Shown: one piece after another, positions 23,721 to 35,650 of the stretch | How the letters are laid out: each line of letters starts with the position of its first letter | Numbering within the stretch: the first letter of the stretch is position 1 | DNA from: Promerops cafer | Lineage: Eukaryota > Chordata > Aves > Passeriformes > Nectariniidae | Reading direction: 5' to 3' | Assembly (NCBI GenBank): GCA_013398275.1 | Contig: VZSE01012476.1 | Coordinates: 2,256,644-2,320,643, forward strand | DNA: 64,000 bases | Made by a program: the position numbers and the translations under genes | Notes under the pieces: model-generated | What the model was told of the DNA's origin: nothing | Databases searched by the model: none | Seen by the model: only the letters and a program-made list of their open reading frames with translations

Positions 23721-25425
23721 GATGACAACACTGAGGCACTCTATCTGTTTCTTATATGAAACACGATGCAGCTGTGTCTGCAGCTTAGAAATGCCTTGAT
23801 ATTTGCAGTAGCTGTTACTGTCATACCGAAGATATGAGGGTGGGGTGCTCCCTGGTCCCTGTATTCTCAAGATGTGGGGCTGTCACTCCTGGGATTTCTC
23901 AGATTCTCTTGTTGGGCTCTCATCCCTGGTACCCATTCTTGATTTTCCCTAAATAATAAAATATAATAACCTAACTCTCCATTTCCTGCTCCCCTTTTCC
24001 CCTCATCTGATTGCACCAAACTACATCAGTGCTCTCTATCCCACCTCTGTCTCCTGCGGCGCAGCCTGGATCCGCAGAGCCTGCCTACAAGAACAGCCAT
24101 AGGGGCTCTCTCCTGTGCTGGCACCCTTTGGCACCTCTGGGGGCTGCAAGAAGAGGCTGGGGCACTGTAGCAGGAAAGGTGCCCTGCAGATAGGTCACCT
24201 CCTCCAGCAGCCATCAGGAAAGCACCAGGTGGCTTAATACAAGTGCCTCCCATGCTGGAAAAGAAGAAAATTAGGAAGCAGGGAGCTATCAAAACTATAA
24301 AATGTTTCATTCTGGAAGTGCTGGACAGAAGTGATATGAAGACAAAAAGATAGGAAATCAAGATCTTCCCACAGTAGATCAATACTGTTGATATAATGGA
24401 GATCTTTGCAAAAGGCAAGGGCACACATTGCCTACATCAGCCATTGTAGTAGCAAGTGGTCCCTACTGTTCACTTTAAAAATTGACCTTTTGGTCTTTCA
24501 TTACTACCACAGAGATCAATAATCTCATGCATGAGGAGAGACACCAGTGACTGGAATGTCCAGGGGACAGAAAAATAAGGTTATGGTACTCCACTGTCTG
24601 CTGAAACACCTCTTTGTGAGTGTCCCTGCTTAAATTTCTTCTCCAATGCAGACATGGCAGATAAGGCTAGAATTCATCTTCATTCATTCTACATAATTAA
24701 TCAGCAATGATAAGAGCTTGATGAAGCAACATTTGCAGTAATGTAGACTTTAAAAATAGATTATATAATTTCCTCCATGTTTTCAGTCTACATTCATGCA
24801 GGATGTTATGCAAATCCATAATCATATCCTTTCCTCCCACACACATGCACTTATAGGAAGGCTGGCTGATACATACAGAAACAAAGCACATGTACCCATA
24901 CAGAAACATACTAGTTATGAGATGTAGGCATTAACTTTAAATATGCTAACAAATATTTATATTATTTTCATCATTCTTTTCAAGTGTATGTTTCTATATG
25001 TGCTTACATACCACACTGCCATAACATGTCATGTAAGCCTAGTGGTATCTTTACATTAAGCTGCAGACATGGGATGAGCATTGCTGGTGAGAGACACAGA
25101 GTATATATTCAAACACATCTTCATTACACACAATTATTCAGAAGATTTTTTCCTCCCTAAGTAGACCTCACAAAACTTTTTCTGCAAAGCCAATTTTAGA
25201 CTCTATTTATCATCCAATACTTTTAGACAGAAAGGGGAAAAAAACAGAGAGGAAAAGAAGGAACAAAATACAAAAATAAAACAAGATAGATATTAAAGAG
25301 GAGAAAAGATGTAAAATACACAAAAGTTATTTTCTCTGTAATAAAGATGTGTTCAATAAGTTTCACCAAAAGACTCTAGGTAACTATAGATGCACAGCCT
25401 GAAACCCTCATCTGAAACCTCTGTC
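23721..25425. other. Non-coding stretch
   Basis: No gene or transposon is recognised. A 132-codon minus-strand frame at 24026-24424 has a hydrophobic middle but no known domain and no splice or start context that I can support. Confidence 0.5.
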
Positions 25426-25560
25426 TCATATATATAAATGTACACACAAAAGCATATATATATATATGCATACACAAACATATATGCATATATCTGTATT
25501 TTCATATGTGCTTGTATCAATACACATATGTAAGTGTATATATATATGGGGTATATAAAT
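25426..25560. repeat. Interrupted TA/CA/TG-rich simple repeat
   Basis: About 135 bases of alternating purine-pyrimidine DNA: tatata runs, acacac segments, and several palindromic catatg/atgcat blocks. The unit is not fixed, so this is a degenerated (TA)n/(CA)n array and not one clean microsatellite. Confidence 0.85.
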
Positions 25561-26467
25561 GCTACCTCAACCCCAAAACTTTTGCAAGGAGAGGAGACCA
25601 GTGAAGGAGACTCTTGACTGTCTGACAGAACTGGGGAGCCAGCTTATGTAATTTCTGCCTCTAGTTTGCTCAAAATACAAAGGACAAATTTCTGCTTTAC
25701 ATGCTGCTTTTGCAAGCAGTGCCTTACAGGCAGATTTACAGCACCACCGACATCAACAACGACAGAGTGGGGATAAACTCACAGAAATCGCTGACACAAC
25801 TCTGTAGATAGAAAATGCCCCGCGGTGGCCCAAAAAAAATAATCCACCAAACCACCCCAGACAATTTCTTGCAATTTCTTTCCTCATCATGTACTAATAT
25901 GCACCACTGTCATGTCTTGAAAGAAATTCAGGGCTTTCTACAGCAAAAAGAAGGATAAATTGCTTTATCTCTGCCAGAAGTGGAGCATGCCTTCTGTCAT
26001 ATCCCCAAAGCTGCTCCAGGGAGAGGATTTCCTCACATGGATTCAGGCAATTATTTTACATTGAATGAGAAGCAGGAAAATTTCTGTTCCTGTGGCTGAG
26101 CCTCCCTGGGAGTCCTCTGCTGCCAATAACCAGGATGTGCAGCTCCTGGGAGATGGGTCTTGAGGGCTGAAGTGGTTTTGACAGACAGTGTCTCACTGGG
26201 GTGCTGCCTCTCCCAGGCTCACTCCAGGGACTTCTCCCCATGGGTGGAAAGGTGGCAAGCCACCCTTCATCCACATCCCAACTGCAGGACAACAGAAAAC
26301 GGGGCACCAGTGGCTTTAGTTCAGACCTTGAGCCCAGCCCGGCTATCTTCCCCATCCAATGGGATTCAGTGATTGGGCTCCTAGGCATCCCAGAGCAGAG
26401 AATGCAATTACATTCCACAGAGCTCCTGACTGTGGACTGCAATGCTACTGAGCTTTCCTTTTCTGTT
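25561..26467. other. Non-coding stretch
   Basis: No recognised exon. The 26.05-26.45 kb part is GC-richer, with open frames on both strands (179 codons plus, 173 codons minus). Both run into the adjacent A/C tract, which is what makes them long. No domain is seen. Confidence 0.45.
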
Positions 26468-26588
26468 AAAAAAAAAAACCCAAACAACAAAACCCAACAA
26501 ACAAACAAACAAACAGACCAAAAAAAAAAAAAAAACCAAACCAAAAAAAACAAAAAAACACCAAAAAACCAAAACAACCCCCAAAAAT
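26468..26588 (+). repeat. A/C-only low-complexity tract
   Basis: About 120 bases contain only A and C on the plus strand apart from a single G (in cagacca). Sub-blocks include a perfect (CAAA/ACAA)n stretch near 26500-26515 and homopolymer A runs of up to about 16. The opposite strand is G/T only. It encodes meaningless Phe/Trp/Cys-rich or Lys/Asn-rich peptides, depending on the strand. Confidence 0.9.
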
Positions 26589-29500
26589 CCTCCAGAGGTT
26601 TTCTGAAAAGCAGTCTTCAGCAGAGGTACAGCAAAACTTCTCATGCTGGGCAGTCTGCTGTGTCCCTAGGGGTGGGAAGAATCCCTTTGGCAGCACCCCA
26701 AGTGCAGAGTGGGAGGGAGCCAAGTTCTCCCTTGTGCTGAAGCCACCTGGCAGCTGCTGCTCCCTTCCAGGTATTGCTGAAGGAGTCCCACAACTGGATC
26801 ATGGCCACGCTGAGCTGGGCAGGAGGTAAAAACACATCAAAAGATGTTACTCTGGCTGAAAGGTAATTTATTGCAATTGTTACAAGTTAAAGGGCTGATT
26901 GCAGTGAAGTATTCTGGATATTGCTTAATTTATTGCATCACTTTCTATAAATGCAATGGGAAAATGAGCAGTGATTCCTTCTACAGAGTGGCTATTGCAT
27001 TTCTCAGCTCCACACAGACTCCTTGTGAACTCGATGTTTGTAATTAGTGGCTGAGCATGTCCCTTGGTATCTGTGATGACATCATTAAGTGAAAGACAAC
27101 TGAACTTTCATCACCAATCTAGTTTTAATTTAGGACACAGAAAATCACTTTTCCAAATTATTTGGTAGTATTCATGTATATCAGAGCTTCAAATTTTTTG
27201 GAGCACATCCACTGTGAATACTATTTTCTGCAACTTTTATTAGTCTGGAGAATGAATTGGTGCAGAACATGAGGAAAATATATCTGGACATGTAAACCTT
27301 ACAGCCTGAATCCACCCATCTGTAATGGAGATAAATGCTTGGGTGATTCAGTTGTACTTAAATTGAAGCTCAAACTGATTGCAAGGGTGGCAAATATGAT
27401 TTATCAATCTTTAACATCTCTTAATAGGCATGATCTTCATCTGAGTTTTTGCATTAATTTGTAGCTTTGAAAAATTGGGAACATTTTAAATTTTGCTATA
27501 TTCTCATGCAGTGGCTTAATCTCAACAGGGATTTTTGCCTGAAGTACAGTATCTGACTGTCTGCTGCCTTACTTCTAAGTGTAATAATTAGTGTAGTTGT
27601 GCATTGAGACAATGTGGGGCATAGCTCAGGCAGGAAGAGAGAGTCACTCTACTTTCATGCAGTAGAAGAAAAACAGATTTGGTAAGCTCTGCAAAGTGAT
27701 GACAGGGTTGAAAATATTACAGGTATTTGTGCATCAAGAAGTCCTGCTCAGCACTTGGCTTTTTCTGAGCACATTCTGCACACACCTGCACAAGCTAATC
27801 CCATGAAGAAACCAAGTTTTTGGTGCTCAGTGAAGAGATGGAGAAACTTTTAGGGAGTTTAACTTGTAAAATGGGTGAAAGATATTTGCTCCTGTTTCAA
27901 TCCAGGAGGATTTGCTGAGCAGGGGTTGTGAGCAGCATTGCTAGCAGCAACCATTAAAAATGTCAGGGCAAGCAATTTCTAATGCTGAAGGAGATGGAAA
28001 CAGCTTCCCAAGGAGTAGGACAGTGACAGGGATGTGTCTGTGACAACCACGCCAGGCTTTTCTGACGTAGAGGTGTCCTGGGACATCTGCAAGACCTGGG
28101 GCTCTGGGAAAAAAAAATGGCACTGTACAGTGAGAGCTTAAAACTCATATCAGGAGGAGGAATGGCAGGGAATGGCTCAATGAGATGCCCCTGTGTGACA
28201 CAGCTGTAAGTAAACATGTGTTCCCCTTGCACTCTGTGTGTGATCATTGGCCATTCGTCAATGAGAAGAGTGGATTTGACTCAGTGAGCTGTCTGTCTGT
28301 GCCCAATCCCATCCCAGTGCACCCCTCCGACCACATGTGCTGCTGCTTGTTCAGGGTATGGCACCTGGGGAGGAGCAAGAGCTACCAGGGCTTGAGATGA
28401 ACACCACGAGTCAACAAATGCGTGATAATAAAAAATTAACAGAAAGGGAAAAGACCGAAGCTTCAGAAAAAATTATACCACTTAGAAGCTGCATGAAACT
28501 CTTGGGGGTAGAAGAAGAATAAAAAAGAGATTTTACAGTCTTCAGCAGGGGAGCAGAGAGAGGTTTGTGCTGCTTCTTCGCACATTGCTGCTCCACAGAC
28601 ACATTGCAGATTTGAGCTCACCTTCAGTTAAGGTCAGGTTTCCAGTGCTTGAAGTTGCTAATCCTGCTGAATAGTCAGGCCCCAAATGAACTGTCTCCCA
28701 AAGGGAGCTGTCAAGCAATACTTGCCCATTTAATTGACTAAGACCTGTTTCTAGTTTTTTTGCTGGCAATTGATGGATCTAGTAGTTGTCTTTCCCCTAC
28801 AAGATAGATCAATTGACAAGAAAACTATTTAATGACAAAGCGTCTAAATGCTTGTCTAAGTTCTCTCTGCATTTTAATAGTGGAGACAAGTTGTTCAATC
28901 AAGCATGGCACCAAGGGCTGCAGCACTGAGTTGAAATGTATCAGCCTCTCTGAAGAAAATGCTTCAGGTCACGTTGTGGACAGAACATCCAGAGACACAT
29001 TTAATGTGACAGGCTTTAGCATCCAATATCTATGAGTGTGAGTTGGAAGCAAGCTTGCAGAGCTGCTCTAAAATGCCAGCTGAGCTCTCAAGCACATAGA
29101 CATATTTGTTGGTTTAACTCCCAAGGCACTGATGCGATTCAAAAAGTGGCATGAAGGTGCAGGTGGGCAGTCAGTTCCTTTCAGTAGCCCTGTATTTGTC
29201 CTCCACTCATTTTTTGCCTCCAGGCACTCAGCATCATTTCACATCTACACAAGGATTTCACTGGTTCTGTTAGGCAGTCCATTCTCAAAAGGTTTCCATG
29301 TTTTCCTTACTTTTACTAGCTGGAAGCACAGCAGCTTGCAGTCTTCGCTGAATAGACTTTTTATTTCTAAATCACTGTTTTTATACATTTAAAAATTTGA
29401 CAAGGAGAATATATTACATTAGTCTGGAAAGTCTTCAACCATAGTCTGCTAAATTAGTAAACCCATTCATAATGAAACTTGACTGATTTTATACTTTCCA

Positions 29501-32500
29501 TGCCTTTTGGGAATGTACCTAACTTGCCAGCACTTGAAGAGACAGTGTAAACTTTTCAGTTTTTACTTAGATTGTGTAGTACTTTGGTTCAAAGAGAGCC
29601 CATCTGGCCCCTTGCAGTAATAGCTCACTGAGAGAAGAGTCTACCTTTGGGTGTTCAGAAACAATAACGAGAAGGTGAGAATCTCTTTTGTCTGGATTAG
29701 GTCCTGCTTCTTTCATTCAAGCCATGTTCTCTTTCATAACTGAAATTTTCAATCTAAGGATTGAAAACTGCCACCCTCATCCAGTTCAGACACTGTGAGA
29801 ACCCTCTCTTGTGCACCACATTGTGTCACAGTGTTGTGTTGTGTGAACTGAGTTAGGAGTTCAGCAGCAGCACAATTGAACCTAAGTATGCTGCCCTTGT
29901 TTCAGAGAAATGACAGAGTAAAAACTACCCAGGAGTAAAAGCAGCCCAGGAAAAAAATCATACCTTGCCTATGGGATTTTCATAGCTTCTCCTTGCACCT
30001 TCTGTATAAAGCAGGATGTGTTTTTTAGTCCTCCATGTTATTGGGTAGCCTGAACTAAAATCCTCAAAATATAGCTAACTCCAAAACTGTAAGCTGTAAT
30101 AGAAAGCAGAATCTATTGCACAGGTCTGAAGTGTGGCACTCGCCTGCATTTATCCATCTTTCCCTTTCTATCCTCTCTCTCACTGGGGTTTCTTAAGAGA
30201 ACCTCTCTCACCTTTTAACGTGAGGTTTCTTTGCCTGAAAGATAGGATAAGTCTAGTCATCCTATAACACTGCACTCTTCACACCTACCTAATTGAAAAT
30301 CAGCATAATTTCCCTGCAAGTTTATCTGACCAAGGAAACCAAATAGTCACTTTCAGATCCTCCATCTGTGTTGATCATGCAGTACAGGGCAATAACCTGT
30401 CCAGAAAGGGCTGCTCTGTCACCACTGGTGGGAGGCTCATGCTCCAAGCTGAGCCTGCTGCTGTGCTTCTGCTGCTGTCAAGATTAGAAGCATTGTGAAT
30501 ATCACTTAATCAGCTTTCTTGCACCAAAGTTTTGTCAGCCACAGATTTCCCACAGTTCACCAGCTGTCTCATTATTTACTGTGTCTTACAGTAAAAACTT
30601 AAGGCTGCCAAAAGAATTGGAAGACACCTTCCCATTTTTGTATGTTTAATAAACACCTGCAGTTATATTCCCTTAAAGGCCTGAAAATTAATCTGAAAAT
30701 TGATTTTGGTTTTGGGGAGGTTTTAAGGTAAAAGTGTAAACTCATTGCTGTTTTTGAGGTAAAAGAGGGTGAAAGAGAAAATAAACTGAACAAAGCACTT
30801 ACCTAGCATTGACTGAGTGATTTGGTCAGCCTTCTTTGGAGGGGAAAAGAGAAAGGAGATGGTTTGAACACATCTAAGAATAAGTAGCCCAGCTGTGTGC
30901 AGGCAGATGTGCTCCTCTTGCACCTGCCTTTGAGAATATGCAAAGCACATGCATTCATCCACACCTGTTTATGTAGACACATCCTGACTTTTGAAGCTTC
31001 AAATTTGGTATCAAAATAATCCCTTCTGTGCAGAGCAGGTGTTTGTGAAGTTGCATACAGTTCATTTGTGAGAGTCATTCTGAAAGTTTGGCAGTGTGCA
31101 ACGGCCCCACAGAACAGCCTGCAGACTTGTGACCACTGATTGACTCTGAGCGCATACAGAAACTTCCTGTGTGGCTCACTAGCCTTGTTACCCATCCTAC
31201 AGCCATCATTGAGCAAGTCATCTTCTCATATTTCAGGGGAAGTCAAAATGATAGTAATGCTGACAGTAATGCACTAATTAACTGCAGTCTCCTGGGGCTG
31301 CCTGTGAGCTTCTGCAGTGTGAGATTTCGTTAGAATGACTACTTGTGTGCAAAGCTGTGGATGCTCAGGTGATTCACCGAGGAGGTGCAGCCTTGTTCAG
31401 CTCATGGTCGTGTGCCCTTCCTGCCCCTGTTGACTGTCATTTTGTGCAAGCCATGATCTGATGGCTTGAAGATTCAGTGATTTCAGGTTTCTATCAAGAG
31501 TGCTATGTATAAAGTTGAACCCAAGTGGTCACATTTACTAACCCAAGAGGTCTTCATAATGACACACCTACACTATGATGAAGCAAACGAACATCTACAT
31601 TCCTAAGAAATTACATTCTTTTAGGCTGAGTTTGTTAAACCACACTGTCCCAAATCTTTTACTGGCAATACTGGATGCGTTCCCTGTGAAGTACCTTTTC
31701 CATTGACAAGTGCTTAAACAGGTTGACAGAGGCATCACTAGATACAGACATGCACACCAAAAACAGTCTGGCAAAGGCTGACATCTAAAAGTAATTGGAG
31801 CTAAGAACTGTGGTCTCTACTGATCCTCATTTCCACTCGTTTTCAATATTGGATCAATAGATGTCCTTGCTTTGACATCTTTCATCATCTGTACTGCAAA
31901 TATCAATAACAAACCTGTACACAACACTGCTCAGAGAGGTTTGCTAATATGGCATTTAGAAGCAAGCTTCTTTTCTTCCTTAACATCATTGTAAGTTATT
32001 TCATGTAAACATATTTTTACTGCTCTTCTGTATTATCTAGCCCTATTTAGAGTATCTTCCCCCCATGACCCCCAAGAATGCCTTGCTTTTCTAGTTGAGC
32101 TGATCCTCCCCATCCCTTTGCATTTAGAACAGATGAGTAACATGAATCCTAAAGGCTTTGTCTGCAGTCACTTGCAAGCTGCTGAAATGCTTGGTGCCTT
32201 TAATTATCCCAAAAGCGAATGTTGCAACATGACCGCACCACCTGCATGGTTTGGGATCCAGAGCTGTGTTGGCTGCATGTATGGTACTCACAAGGTTTGT
32301 TCCACAGCATCATCTACTATGCATGCATACATATGCATTTCTGCAAGATGGATTGCTCTATCCAGTGCATGCCGTGCCATGCTGGAGCTCTCCCGGCTAC
32401 CAGCTGATATGTCTCAGTGGTGCAACGCAGCTTTGATCCCAGAATCACTGTAATTACAGTACACTATTGCTCCCTCTGAACTGCTTAGCTAAGCTGAGAA

Positions 32501-33432
32501 GCCATCTACAAGATGGTTTGGGTTGGGTGACATCTTGCTCCCACATCACTGCCATGCATCGGGTGGTAGTGCAGGTTTGCTCCCAGACAGCCCTAGACCT
32601 GTCAGCCTCACTCAGCTGGTCCCACTTCCAAGCTTCCCAGCTGTGGCTGCTTGCCTCTTTCATTTGCACCACAGCCCGGGCACTGCTTGGCTTGTCAACC
32701 AGAACTGGATGCCTTTGCCCTGCTATCGGCTGCTCATCTGTGCCTGGGCTGTGGTTCACAGAGCACAGAGGCTGCAGGGATGAACAGAGCTGGAAATATT
32801 CCTCCTGAGCTGGATGGTGCATTTCCCCCACCACCCAGGGGTACCTGCTGCTTTTCTCTGTCACCTGGCCCAGTAATGGACATTTACATTGGAATTTAGA
32901 AATCATGCAGGCTGCCAAAGGCAGCAGTCTCTGTGGTGGGGGATTGCATGCTGCGTAACGGGAGACTATCCCGTTCCTACTCACATCTGCAATGATAATA
33001 TTTGTTTACTAGTTTAGGCAGAGAAACTGAGCCAAATAAATTGTCATTCTCTCATCCCTGCTTTGAAAACTCACTGTCATGATTATTATCATCAGTACAG
33101 GGCCTGAAAATAAACCTGTCGAACACAGGCAGACTAAGCAAGGGTGTGCCCACATAAAGAGGGGGCTGCTTGGCTTCAAAATCCCAGACTGGCAAACAGT
33201 AGAAGGAATTTGGGGAACTGCAGATGTTCAGCCAAAACATTTTCTGCCTTAAAAAGAGAGGAAGAGAAATATGTACAGAGTGCGAAGGACTACCTTGTGG
33301 CTGAGGGTCTCGGGAGCTCTGGCCTCATTTCCTGGCTCTGCCCAGGATTCTCACATAACCTTGGCCAAAGTCAATTCATCTCTCTGTGCCACTGCTCCTC
33401 CATCATTACATGGATTTCCCTGCTCCAGCACT
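26589..33432. other. Long non-coding AT-rich stretch
   Basis: No recognised exon, RNA gene or transposon. The least AT-rich part is 32.1-32.9 kb, where several frames are open on both strands (111 and 113 codons plus, 176 codons minus) without any recognised domain. Confidence 0.5.
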
Positions 33433-33532
33433 ACTCTCTCTCTCTTTCTCTCTCTTCTATCTGCTTCACCTGCTGAGAGTATAAATTCTGCAAGATACAG
33501 ACAGCTTCTGATTTCTGATTTCTCATTTCTCT
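33433..33532 (+). repeat. CT microsatellite and TTCTGATT-like repeat
   Basis: A (CT)n/(TCTT) run spans about 33433-33456. Slightly downstream, ttctgatttctgatttctcatttct at about 33506-33532 repeats a 7-8 base unit two to three times. Both are simple-sequence DNA on the same pyrimidine-rich strand. Confidence 0.75.
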
Positions 33533-34899
33533 CTGCCTGGATTTGATTGTCTCTGATTTGATTTTGCTGTTTGTACTGTGCCCAGCAACCTCAAGCAGAG
33601 CCTATGGATGATACCATAACAAAAACAAAATACACAGCTGAGTTTTTGAAAGATTATATGTTTAAAAAAAAAAAGATACTGAAGTGCTTTGCTTCTGATA
33701 AGCCAATCATAAATTTTAAGAAAATCTGGCTCATTGTAACAGTATAATGGGTTGGCTGTAGAGTAAACACTAACTGGCAGTTTCCTGTGGTGTTACTATA
33801 TGGATTTTTACATAATGTTTTTAAAGTTGTAGGCTCTGTCTGCTGTATTTAAATATTCAAATAAAGTCCTATGCACAGGGACTGAAAACTTGACTTGCTA
33901 ACAGTCAGCAGAGCTATCTGCAGGTAAAATTCTTGTATAAGCAATAATCCTGAACATGTGGCTGTTATCTCCATGAGCTGGGTACCAATTGCCTCACAGG
34001 TGACAGCCCTCTTCCTGGCAAGGTCCAAGTTTCCAAGAAGCCACAAGGTATCAGAAGTTTCATGTATTTTCTGCATTATCGATGTAACTTTTCTACATGA
34101 TTGATGTAATTTAGAATAGCTGGCATTCACCTTAAAAAAGAATAAAAGTTTACTCAGAACCTAACATGAATTGGTAAACAAGGGAGAAAAAAATGAGAAA
34201 AACATACTCTCTTCATTTTCATCCAGAGTGTTTGTTTTCTATTATCAACATGCTTCCTAGCAATAAAACTTGATTAGGGAAAGAGAAGATATAAATCAGA
34301 GAGTATGGGTACATACAGTTGCTGTTGATGTTTTATGTGATATTCTTCTGACATATCAGGAACATTTTCCAGGCAACAGCAGCTTTACTTAAGGTGAATT
34401 TTATAATTATTTCTGCACTCAGGAGAGCTGTAATATTGCCCAGAAATGTATGAAGGGCTCTCACTGTAGCCTGTACTCCCCCAGCCAGACCCCTCTGATG
34501 TCTGTCCTAGCTCTGGGCTTCCCCTAGGTGCCAGAACCCCTGCTGAGTGATTGGATCCCACAGGATGGATGGGGCAGACCTGACCCCCCAACCTCACATT
34601 TCAAGCTGTTTCCTAGCTGACAGGCAGCAGGTACTTTCAGGCTTAACTCCATCAGGATTAGAAAGAGTTTCTTGAGATTTTTATCTCTAAGGGATTTGCC
34701 CGGAGTCTTTTTTCTCTTACAGTTATTTAGCTCTGTTTAGATCTCTTCCTACTTTCCTCAGGTCCACAAGTGGATAAAGAGCTGAATATAAAACCTTGCA
34801 TTTATGTTCACGCTCCATTTTTAGCTGGGGAAATAATTTCTCAGTGGAAAAGCAACCAAATCCTCAACACCGCCAGATGGGGTGGGCTTGAAACACCAG
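33533..34899. other. Non-coding stretch
   Basis: AT-rich, with an A12 run near 33.66 kb. No exon, RNA gene or transposon is recognised. Confidence 0.5.
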
Positions 34900-35650
34900 G
34901 CAGAAATCCCAGCACCAAGACTTGATGGAAATGCCAGAGTGTCTGCCATTCAGCTTTTCTCCAGCTGATAAGAGAAGAGGCTTGGATCTACGGTTAACAG
35001 TGGTTTATTACTTCTGTCACGTGGGAAAGGGAACGGGGGCTGCCAAGGCTTTCCAGTTCTGGAGAGATAACGATACTATCCACAGACCTCCTGAGCCAAC
35101 GGCAAAGGCATCTTCACCAAAGCCACTGTACAGAGCTTGTTAGGAGAAAACCTTGCATGAACAACTTAAAGAATGACATGAGATAAACCAGTCCCTTTCA
35201 TGTGCTTTATTTATTTATCTATGGATCCAAGGTAAGCATTTGGCCAAACCAAGATCTCTCATGGCCCAAGTTCAGCGTCTCAAAACAAGAACGGGTGAGA
35301 ATCTGCCAATCGCCGGTGCCGGAGCCTCCTTGCCAGGCTCGTTATTAAATACAGGCACAGGATAGATGAAAGCATGTTACAGTGCTGAGGCAGCTGGCTA
35401 CCACGGCTCTGATACTTGAGAAGCAGCTAGTGCAAAGCCAGCCTAAGGAGTCAGTGAGGCTCATTTGCAAGGGAAATGCAAATACAGAGCTGATTTCATT
35501 CCCTTAAATGGGAAAGTGTGTTAAATCTGATAAGTGTGCTCTGAGTGTCTCCTAAGCGTGGGCTTGTCTGAGCATTTAGTTTCTGTTCTACAGCGGGTGA
35601 GGGAATGAATGCTGTTCTGAAACCCTGCACAGGTGAGATACAGCAATTAT
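34900..35650. promoter_or_regulatory. Candidate non-coding regulatory patch with paired POU octamers
   Basis: The patch carries more CpGs than its surroundings, an E-box (cacgtg near 35020), several GATA-type words (ctgataag, agataa), and a head-to-head pair of octamers: atttgcaa at 35463-35470 (one mismatch) and a perfect atgcaaat at 35476-35483. Clustered motifs are typical of developmental enhancers lying in long introns. However, perfect octamers also occur singly elsewhere in the window, so the motif count is not decisive. Cross-species conservation cannot be seen here. Confidence 0.22.

Noticed and set aside
26056..26740. Long open frames on both strands (173 codons minus, 179 codons plus)
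   Set aside because: Much of each frame is created by the A/C-only tract at 26468-26588 (Phe/Trp/Cys-rich on one strand, Lys/Asn/Gln-rich on the other). No domain and no conserved start context.
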